A model generated the notes under the pieces. That model was not told the DNA's origin, did no database searches, and saw nothing but the letters and a program-made list of their open reading frames with translations. Below, one piece after another: positions 1-5,037 of a stretch of DNA of 23,006 bases. Origin of the DNA: an uncultured Eubacteriales bacterium (GTDB lineage: Bacteria > Bacillota > Clostridia > Oscillospirales > Oscillospiraceae); contig URCK01000022.1 in NCBI GenBank assembly GCA_900546295.1, positions 1 through 23,006 on the forward strand, written 5' to 3'. Every line of letters begins with the position of its first letter. Within the stretch, counting starts at the first letter, position 1. A program made the translations under genes and the position numbers.

Positions 1-511
1 GGTCGGCGTGCTTTTCGCAGACGCGGTCATACTCCTGCTCCAGGGTGTCGATCTCATCCAGCACCTTGGGGTCGGCCTTTTCCAGCGCCTTCTCGTAAAG
101 CGGCATATTGTCGCAGTCGGGCAGCTGAGCGTACAGCGCCTCCATCTCAGCGTCAAGGCCGTTCAACTCCTTGATGTCCGCCAGAAGCGTTTTCTTCTCC
201 GCTTCCGTCAGAGCGTTGGTGCTGCGGATAAACGCCGCCTCGTCAAAGTTTGTGAAGTCGTAGTCGTCGGGCAGGGCGTTGCAGATTTCGTCCAGCTTTT
301 CCCACAGTGCTGCGTTTCTTTGGAAGATGGCGTCGCTCTTTTCCTCAATCGCCTCGATCTGCTCCCAGACGGCGTCCTCATTCTCGGTTGCGATGGCAGT
401 TGCAGGCTCTGCCGTGTCAGGTGCAGCCGCCAAGGCTGCGGTTGATGCGCCGATGGCAGATACCATCAATGCCAGTGCCAGCATAAAGCTCCAAACAGTT
501 TTCTTTTTCAT
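1..511 (-). CDS. Secreted helical protein, 3' end outside the window
   Basis: This reading frame starts with ATG at 511 and runs off the left edge without a stop, so about 170 codons are visible. The start is preceded by AAAGGAG at a good distance. The product opens with MKKK, then a hydrophobic stretch to about residue 22 and an ALA-A sequence near residues 26-30, a classic Sec signal peptide probably cut by signal peptidase I. The mature part is acidic and rich in Glu, Lys, Ala and Leu with no obvious membrane segment, and looks largely helical or coiled-coil (for example residues 45-70 and 120-165). I do not recognise a family. It lies beside mobile-element leftovers, so it may be accessory cargo, but that is inference. 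A direct repeat upstream (617-633) could be a regulator site. Confidence is high for a real secreted protein and low for any function. Confidence 0.8.
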   Translation of the reverse strand, partial: MKKKTVWSFMLALALMVSAIGASTAALAAAPDTAEPATAIATENEDAVWEQIEAIEEKSDAIFQRNAALWEKLDEICNALPDDYDFTNFDEAAFIRSTNALTEAEKKTLLADIKELNGLDAEMEALYAQLPDCDNMPLYEKALEKADPKVLDEIDTLEQEYDRVCEKHAD

Positions 512-616
512 GGTATGTTACGCTCCTTTTTTGAAGTATTTGTGGTTGTGTATCAACCTTGTCTGTAGCATACCAGAAGCTGCATTGAAATTCTCCCGCG
601 AAAGTGCGGGGAAAGT

Positions 617-633
617 GTCACAAATTCGTCACA
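617..633. repeat. Direct repeat GTCACA, 11-bp period
   Basis: GTCACA occurs at 617-622 and again at 628-633, so the two copies are exactly 11 bases apart, close to one helical turn. Read on the minus strand this is TGTGAC-N5-TGTGAC, just over 100 bases upstream of the secreted protein start at 511. Head-to-tail hexamers with this spacing are typical of OmpR/PhoB-type response-regulator sites. The assignment is inference from geometry only. Confidence 0.4.
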
Positions 634-651
634 GCGCCTGTGTTATACAAT

Positions 652-685
652 GAACACCCACTCGGTAGCCGACCGATGGGTGTTC
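652..685. repeat. Imperfect inverted repeat / hairpin
   Basis: GAACACCCA at 652-660 pairs with TGGGTGTTC at 677-685. Inside it TCGGT (662-666) pairs with ACCGA (672-676), leaving a one-base bulge and a five-base loop. Only a weak T stretch (GTTTC) follows on the plus strand, so a transcription terminator is possible but not clear. It could also be an end or recombination feature of the neighbouring mobile-element remnant. Confidence 0.55.
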
Positions 686-863
686 GTTTCAATCAATTAT
701 GGTGCTGAATTCGCCCGCCCACGCAAGCATAAAAACATGAGCTTCTGCTCCCTGCTTGTTCTTTCTCTGTCTTAATCCTCCGATAGAGTGGGAGGTTCTG
801 GTGGGGTCATATTGAACCCCTCCTCGATCCAGCAAATGGACATTATCCTCCCTTGGCGGAGCG

Positions 864-1094
864 ATGTACGCAAAGGAAAATTCGCTGGAGAATCTGTGGG
901 CAAAGCACAATAGGGATTCTCGCTCCTTTGCCCATCGGATGCGTTCTATGTCTGTAAGCGACATCGTGGTACTGACGCAAGGTGGAAAGAAAACTGCCTA
1001 CTACGCAGATACCATCGGTTTCAAGGAGGTCCCGGAGTTTTTGGCACAACAGAGAGTGCAAAAGAAACACAAAGAACGAGGTGAAGCCAGATGA
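864..1094 (+). pseudogene. YodL-domain protein fragment (mobile-element gene remnant)
   Basis: The 76-residue product contains LENLWAKHNRDSRSFAHRM followed by RSMSVSDIVVL, then a Tyr-Tyr-Ala-Asp-rich stretch and GFKEVPEFL. This order matches the YodL-like domain seen in accessory proteins of Firmicutes conjugative elements, usually at the C-terminus of a longer protein. Here the frame is closed by a stop codon at 813-815 and no ribosome binding site is properly spaced before the ATG at 864 (GGAG lies only two bases away). The larger N-terminal part therefore appears to be missing. Its stop overlaps the start of the next gene (ATGA at 1091-1094), the usual coupling in these elements. YodL identity is moderately sure; whether this stump is expressed is unknown. 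Confidence 0.6.
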
Positions 1095-1684
1095 ACTATG
1101 ACGCGCAGAAGGTGACCTATCAGGAGGTCGCGATTTTTGACCGACCGGCATTGTTTACGGAATGCCGCATTGACCGAGCCACCCTGCCGGAGGACGTATA
1201 TCGCTACGAGCTGCGCCACGGGGATGAGGATTGGGGAGAACCGAGGGAGTTGGCCCGAAACCTCATGGTCAACTTCTATGGCACCGTCCTCACCCGCGAG
1301 CCGTTCCAGCTTCCCATTGATGGGTGGATTCCAATGGAGAATGACAGCCTTTCCTTTCTGGATGGTGAGTGTCGCACCCTTGCGGAATTTCAGCAGAAGT
1401 ATCCCGCCAGTGAGAAAGATGTCATTGACTTTTACAGCGTCAATGATTCTTCGCTTCACAATCTCTACTTCTCCCACAGTGAGGAACAGAACAAGACCGT
1501 GGGCTGCGTGGGACACCTGCGGGGTGATTTTGGCAGCGGCAAGCAGTTTTACACAACATGGCGGCCCCACCAGCATAAAGCATTGGCTGGCCGCCGTCTC
1601 ATTTTTGAGATGCGAAGCGGCTTGGTTTGGTGCGGCCTTTTTGCATACCGCATTACCTTGAAATTTCTACTTGACTTTTATTAG
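1091..1684 (+). CDS. LPD28-like mobile-element protein, probably truncated at the C-terminus
   Basis: The 197-residue product begins with a segment typical of the large polyvalent protein-associated domain LPD28: ALFTECRIDRATLPEDVYRY, then ELRHGDEDWGEP and a GTVLTREPF-like strand (residues 15-80). Such proteins are common on clostridial integrative and conjugative elements and their role is unknown. A second recognisable block, GHLRGDFGSGKQFYTTW, lies around residues 139-155. In relatives I recall, this block is followed by a longer conserved helical region. Here the sequence after about residue 157 (past base ~1560) looks unrelated and ends soon after, suggesting deletion or recombination. 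GAGGTG precedes the ATG, which overlaps the YodL stop. I judge it a decayed remnant that may still be translated. Confidence 0.6.
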   Translation: MNYDAQKVTYQEVAIFDRPALFTECRIDRATLPEDVYRYELRHGDEDWGEPRELARNLMVNFYGTVLTREPFQLPIDGWIPMENDSLSFLDGECRTLAEFQQKYPASEKDVIDFYSVNDSSLHNLYFSHSEEQNKTVGCVGHLRGDFGSGKQFYTTWRPHQHKALAGRRLIFEMRSGLVWCGLFAYRITLKFLLDFY

Positions 1685-1841
1685 CAGGTCTTTGGTAGCT
1701 AAAGCAGAATCTCATCCTCGATACATTTCACACCGCCATTGGAAAACTGACTTCATTCAGCCGGAGCCTGCAAACAAATTTGCGCATAAATCTTGACGGG
1801 ACCGGAAAACTTCTCATAACAAGAATTATAAAGCCACCGTC
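1685..1841. other. Intergenic stretch, no gene seen
   Basis: I see no supported gene here. On the minus strand a short fragment ending in KCIEDEILL-stop (about 1700-1750) looks protein-like, but a stop interrupts it upstream and no start is present. It may be the scar of another lost element gene. Confidence 0.4.
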
Positions 1842-1875
1842 AAAAACAGCCCACCGTTCTTCCGAACGGTGGGCT
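1842..1875 (-). terminator. Rho-independent terminator of the SASP gene
   Basis: AGCCCACCGTTC at 1848-1859 pairs perfectly with GAACGGTGGGCT at 1864-1875 around a TTCC loop. On the minus strand the 12-bp stem is followed by a run of five T (1842-1846). It lies 24 bases past the SASP stop. Confidence 0.9.
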
Positions 1876-1899
1876 GTGCTTATTCTCTTATCCGGCAGT

Positions 1900-2163
1900 T
1901 CAAACGCTAATTCCCGCTATGTACCTTACCTCGGTCTCATGCCCCACGGCGGTGCGGTCTGCCCGCCGAAAGCTCATGGTTCGTGCGGTACTCATCTTCT
2001 TGACCATCTGGCCGCCGACGGAGCCGGCCTCACGGGAGGTGAGATCGCCGTTGTAGCCTTCCTTGAGGTTGACGCCCATCTCGGCGGCAGCTTCCATCTT
2101 GAACTTGTTCATCGCGGCCTTGGCTTCGGGGACATTGATCTTATTGTTGTTCTTAGCAGACAT
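1900..2163 (-). CDS. Alpha/beta-type small acid-soluble spore protein with unusual C-terminal tail
   Basis: These proteins coat DNA in the spore core, protect it from UV and heat, and are degraded by the GPR protease at germination. The 87-residue product carries the family signature: NKINVPEAKAAMNKFKMEAA (residues 7-26), the GPR-site region around AAEMGVNLK, and GYNGDLTSREAGSVGG with QMVKKM (residues 37-57). The start ATG at 2163 has AAGGAG nine bases upstream. Relatives are usually about 60-75 residues and end soon after the VKKM motif with an acidic helix. Here about 30 residues of basic, unrelated sequence follow (STARTMSFRRADRT and onward). A one-base shift just after VKK would read DEYRTNHEL and so on, more like a normal tail, so a frameshift or recent fusion is possible. 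Family is certain; integrity of the tail is not. Confidence 0.9.
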   Translation of the reverse strand: MSAKNNNKINVPEAKAAMNKFKMEAAAEMGVNLKEGYNGDLTSREAGSVGGQMVKKMSTARTMSFRRADRTAVGHETEVRYIAGISV

Positions 2164-2228
2164 GATATTTTCTCCTTCTTGATTGATGACTTTTTGTCGT
2201 TTGTTGTGCGCTTTGGGTATCGCAAGGG

Positions 2229-2257
2229 TAGTTTGACTCGCATCCGCGCGGATATGC
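2229..2257 (-). promoter_or_regulatory. Sigma-G-like promoter for the SASP gene
   Basis: On the minus strand GCATA (2257-2253) is followed after 17 bases by CAAACTA (2235-2229). This is close to the forespore sigma-G pattern (GHATR, 17-18 bases, CATnnTA), with one mismatch in the -10. The predicted transcript starts near 2222, giving a leader of about 60 bases. The spacer contains a perfect palindrome, ATCCGCGCGGAT (2242-2253). Confidence 0.55.
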
Positions 2258-2295
2258 GCGCGCTGCGCTGGTAAGTTTTGCTCAACGCACGCGAT

Positions 2296-2324
2296 TTGAC
2301 AATCGATTCTCTTTCCTCTATAAT
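2296..2324 (+). promoter_or_regulatory. Sigma-A promoter for the TIGR04255-family gene
   Basis: A perfect TTGACA at 2296-2301 and a perfect TATAAT at 2319-2324 are separated by exactly 17 bases. The start codon is 38 bases beyond the -10. This is one of the strongest consensus promoters in the window. Confidence 0.85.
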
Positions 2325-2361
2325 TTATAATCAATTCAAAAATTTCCGGAGGTATTGCATT

Positions 2362-3150
2362 ATGATCTCTTCCGATAACCGTCACTATCGCTACGGCAAG
2401 GGCCAGCTCATCGAGGTCATCTGTCAGCTGCGCTTTCCCACCATTCTGTCGATCGACACGCGCGAGCCCGCGGACTTTCAGGAGACCATCCGCGCCGCCT
2501 TCCCGCGCTATCAGTGCCAGGTCGAGCAGGCGCCGGGCGTGAACGGCGCGGCCGCCAAAAACGTCAACAACCACACCTTCCTCTCCGAAGACGGCGGCTA
2601 CAAGCTGAGCCTTACGAAGGATTTCATCGCCCTTTCCACGATGCGCTACTCGCACTGGGAGGATTTTGCCGCCAAGCTCGACGAGCCGCTCGGCCAGTTC
2701 ATCAAGATCTACCGTCCCGCCTGCTTCGACCGCGTGGGCCTTCGCTATGTGAATGCCTTCTCGCGCGAGCAGCTCGGCCTTGTGGGTCGCCGCTGGAACG
2801 ACCTTTTGCAGCCGTCCTATCTTGGCGTGCTCGACGAGGACGACATTGACGAGGCAAGCGTCGTCAAGTGCTCGGTCGACATTGAGCGCAAGCTCGACGC
2901 GCAGGCCGCGCTCAAGCTGCACGCCGGCCCCGGCTTTGTGCAGCGCAACATCCGAAACGGCAATCAGGTCCAGCGCGTGCAGGAAAATGAGATCCGCTTC
3001 ATCCTCGATCAGGACGTTTACTCCATCGGCAAGGTGAAGGTCGCCGCCGTGCCCGAAACGCTCAACGCCCTGCACGGCCACGCCGACCAGATCTTTTCCG
3101 ACGCCATCACCACCGTGCTCCACGATGCGATGGAGCCTGAGTATCTGTAA
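2362..3150 (+). CDS. TIGR04255-family protein of unknown function
   Basis: The 262-residue product begins with the arrangement typical of the sporadically distributed TIGR04255 family: a Tyr-Gly-Lys stretch, then LIEVICQLRFPTIL at about residues 16-29, an FQETIRAAFPRYQ segment at about 40-52, and a later FDRVGLRYVNAF block near residue 125. It has no signal peptide or membrane segment, so it should be cytoplasmic. The biochemical role of the family is not known to me. I chose ATG 2362 because CCGGAGGT lies nine bases upstream; the open frame extends further back to 2278 but runs through the promoter. The next gene starts two bases after its stop, so the two are likely co-transcribed. Confidence 0.75.
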   Translation: MISSDNRHYRYGKGQLIEVICQLRFPTILSIDTREPADFQETIRAAFPRYQCQVEQAPGVNGAAAKNVNNHTFLSEDGGYKLSLTKDFIALSTMRYSHWEDFAAKLDEPLGQFIKIYRPACFDRVGLRYVNAFSREQLGLVGRRWNDLLQPSYLGVLDEDDIDEASVVKCSVDIERKLDAQAALKLHAGPGFVQRNIRNGNQVQRVQENEIRFILDQDVYSIGKVKVAAVPETLNALHGHADQIFSDAITTVLHDAMEPEYL

Positions 3151-3152
3151 GC

Positions 3153-3674
3153 ATGGCAAGGAAAACGCATGAACTCGCGCTCTGCGGCGTGCTCTGCGCG
3201 CTCGCCGTTGCCTTTTTGTGGCTCAGCGGCGTGCTGCCGCTCTCTACCTACTTCTGGCCCATCCTCGCCTCCTCGGTGCTGCTCATCGCGCGCGAGGAGT
3301 GCCGGGCGAGCTACGCGTGGAGCTGCTTTGCCGCCTCTGCCATCCTCGGCCTTTTGCTGTGCGCGGACAAGGAAGCATCTCTTGTCTTCTGTTTTCTCGG
3401 TTACTACCCCCTGCTCAAGCCGAAATTTGACGCGATATCGTCCCGCGCGCTGCGCTTTGCGGCAAAGCTCGGGCTCTGCACCGTCACGATGGGGCTTTTG
3501 TACGCGCTCATCCTCTTCGTTTTCAAGCTGCCCGCTGTGGTGCAGGAGTTTTCCGAGAGCGCGCCGTGGCTGCTCGCCGCCACCGTTCTGCTGGGGCTGA
3601 CGCTCTTTTTCGTCTATGATCTTGCCATCGACCGCGTCGCCGTCATCTACGCCCACCGCCGCAAAAAGCGCTGA
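3153..3674 (+). CDS. Multi-pass membrane protein of unknown function
   Basis: The 173-residue product is strongly hydrophobic, with about six membrane segments: roughly residues 8-26, 30-47, 57-70, 76-88, 105-126 and 140-160, followed by a basic tail ending HRRKKR. The pattern, including a central ADKEA...FLGYYPLLKPK segment, resembles a family of small integral membrane proteins in clostridia whose layout recalls the substrate-binding S components of ECF transporters. I cannot assign a substrate, and no ECF ATPase genes are nearby. It starts two bases after the TIGR04255 gene and lacks a strong ribosome binding site, so translation is probably coupled to that gene. A bidirectional terminator follows. 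Confidence 0.7.
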   Translation: MARKTHELALCGVLCALAVAFLWLSGVLPLSTYFWPILASSVLLIAREECRASYAWSCFAASAILGLLLCADKEASLVFCFLGYYPLLKPKFDAISSRALRFAAKLGLCTVTMGLLYALILFVFKLPAVVQEFSESAPWLLAATVLLGLTLFFVYDLAIDRVAVIYAHRRKKR

Positions 3675-3707
3675 GCCGGCCGTCGCACTCTTTCCCTAAA
3701 AAGATGC

Positions 3708-3743
3708 AAAAAAGGAACCTTCCTTGCGGAAGGTTCCTTTTTT
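3708..3743. terminator. Bidirectional rho-independent terminator
   Basis: AAAGGAACCTTCC (3711-3723) pairs perfectly with GGAAGGTTCCTTT (3728-3740) around a TTGC loop. It has a T run on the plus strand and an A run on the left that acts as a T run on the minus strand. It serves the converging membrane-protein and RNA-helicase genes. Confidence 0.9.
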
Positions 3744-3761
3744 CATGCAAACAGGTCAAAA

Positions 3762-4916
3762 TCAGTCCACCACGAGCTTGCCCTCGGCGTCCACGTGCGC
3801 TTTTTTCACCTCGCCGCCGGTGTACTTGATGATCGCGTCCAGACGCATCCCGGAGGGATAGTCCGACACGAGCGTGTAGGCGACGCCGCGGCGCTTGGCG
3901 CGGCCCGTACGGCCGATGCGGTGGACGTAATACTCGTTTTCAAGCGGCACATCGTAGTTGAAGACGGCGTCCACGTCGTCCACATCGATGCCGCGCGCGG
4001 CCACGTCGGTCGCAACAAAGACCGGCAGCTCGCCGCGGCGGAAGCGCGCCATGACCGCCTCGCGCTTTTTCTGCGGGATATCGCCGTGGATGCAGTCCAC
4101 ATCCAGCCCCTCCATCATCAAAAAGGCCTTGAGGCGCTCCGCCATACCCTTGGTGTTGCAGAAGGCGATCACGCGCTCGTGCCCCTCGGCGCGGATGATC
4201 TGCGCCATGACGTGTGCCTTGTCGTTCTGGCCCACGTCGATGCGGTACTGCGCGATGTCGGGCTTGTTCTCCTCTTTCGCCTGCACGGTGATCTCCTCGG
4301 GGTCGCGCTGATACATCCAGCTGATGTCCATGACCTCGCGCGAGATGGTCGCGGAGAACATACCGAGGTTGCGGCGGCTCTTGAGCTTATCGAGAATGCG
4401 CGTCACGTCGTGAATAAAGCCCATGTCGAGCATCCGGTCGGCCTCGTCGAGCACAACGGTCTTGACGTTATCAAGCTTGACGGTGCGGCGCTTCATGTGG
4501 TCGCTCAGGCGGCCGGGGGTCGCCACGACGATCTGCGGGTGCTTTTTGAGCGCGTCGATCTGCTTGCCGATGGGCGCGCCGCCGTAAAGGCAGACGATGC
4601 GAACGCCCGGGAGATACACGCAGAGGTCGCGCAGCTCCGACGTGATCTGCATGGCAAGCTCTCGCGTGGGCGCCAGGATGACCGCCTCGGTCTCCTCGCT
4701 GCCCGGCTCGATGTGCTCGATGATGGGGATGCCGAAGGCGAAGGTCTTGCCCGTGCCCGTGGGCGCCTTGGCGATGACGTCCTTCCATTCGCGCATCGGC
4801 GGGATGCAGCCCGCCTGCACGGGAGTGCTCTCCTCGATATTCTTCTTTTTCAGTGCGCGCTGGACCTCTTCGGTCAGTCCGAGAGCGTCAAAGCGCACGC
4901 CCTGTGTCAATTCCAT
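3762..4916 (-). CDS. DEAD-box ATP-dependent RNA helicase
   Basis: The 384-residue product is a compact DEAD-box helicase that unwinds or remodels RNA in ribosome assembly or mRNA decay. All core motifs are visible in order: Q motif around residues 9-34, motif I APTGTGKT (51-58), Ia PTRELA (83-88), Ib TPGR (133-136), II DEAD (157-160), III SAT (188-190), V ATDVAARGID (302-311) and VI HRIGRTGRA (332-340). It ends soon after the second RecA domain, without the basic or RNA-binding C-terminal extension of CshA or DbpA. A substrate-specific name is therefore not justified. AGAGGA precedes ATG 4916. It is a single-gene unit between two terminators. Confidence 0.93.
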   Translation of the reverse strand: MELTQGVRFDALGLTEEVQRALKKKNIEESTPVQAGCIPPMREWKDVIAKAPTGTGKTFAFGIPIIEHIEPGSEETEAVILAPTRELAMQITSELRDLCVYLPGVRIVCLYGGAPIGKQIDALKKHPQIVVATPGRLSDHMKRRTVKLDNVKTVVLDEADRMLDMGFIHDVTRILDKLKSRRNLGMFSATISREVMDISWMYQRDPEEITVQAKEENKPDIAQYRIDVGQNDKAHVMAQIIRAEGHERVIAFCNTKGMAERLKAFLMMEGLDVDCIHGDIPQKKREAVMARFRRGELPVFVATDVAARGIDVDDVDAVFNYDVPLENEYYVHRIGRTGRAKRRGVAYTLVSDYPSGMRLDAIIKYTGGEVKKAHVDAEGKLVVD

Positions 4917-4956
4917 AGCGTTTTCCTCTGTTTTCTCATATTTTCAGTTATGGATG

Positions 4957-4985
4957 ATTATATCATGGCTGTCAATACTGGGAAA
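4957..4985 (-). promoter_or_regulatory. Probable extended -10 promoter for the RNA helicase gene
   Basis: On the minus strand TGA-TATAAT (4965-4957) forms an extended -10. The -35 position at 17 bases (TTTCCC, 4985-4980) is poor, which fits an extended -10 promoter. A TTGACA at 4975-4970 lies too close to pair with this -10. The start codon is 40 bases downstream. Confidence 0.5.
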
Positions 4986-5000
4986 CCGCCGCATGATGCA

Positions 5001-5029
5001 AAAGAGGGATGGCTTTGCCATCCCTCTTT
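5001..5029 (-). terminator. Rho-independent terminator of the glycogen operon
   Basis: AAAGAGGGATGGC (5001-5013) pairs perfectly with GCCATCCCTCTTT (5017-5029), with a three-base loop. On the minus strand it lies just past the glgP stop at 5038 and ends in a TTTT run. The A-rich 5' arm could also give some termination on the plus strand. Confidence 0.88.
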
Positions 5030-5037
5030 TCTCATTT

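Larger units (their letters stand above)
512..863. other. Gene-poor stretch with repeats between the secreted protein and the YodL-like remnant
   Basis: About 350 bases hold no convincing gene. The part near 512-660 is the upstream region of the minus-strand secreted protein. It contains a TGG-TATGCT extended -10-like element, a small CCCGC/GCGGG hairpin at 595-610 and a direct repeat at 617-633. A larger imperfect inverted repeat sits at 652-685. The remainder (690-863) carries short open frames on both strands with no recognisable domain. It may be non-coding end sequence of the degraded element to the right. Confidence 0.5.

Noticed and set aside
689..964. Minus-strand frame of 91 codons across the gene-poor stretch
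   Set aside because: It overlaps the YodL-like remnant, has no convincing ribosome binding site at its start and no recognisable domain. A short peptide frame after a GGAGG-like stretch near 810 is also too short to support.
1001..1576. Minus-strand frame of 191 codons
   Set aside because: It is the antisense shadow of the LPD28-like gene, whose protein motifs are recognisable.
2164..3159. Upstream extension of the SASP reading frame to 419 codons
   Set aside because: The extension is antisense to the TIGR04255 gene. The internal ATG at 2163 has a perfect ribosome binding site and gives the expected SASP N-terminus.
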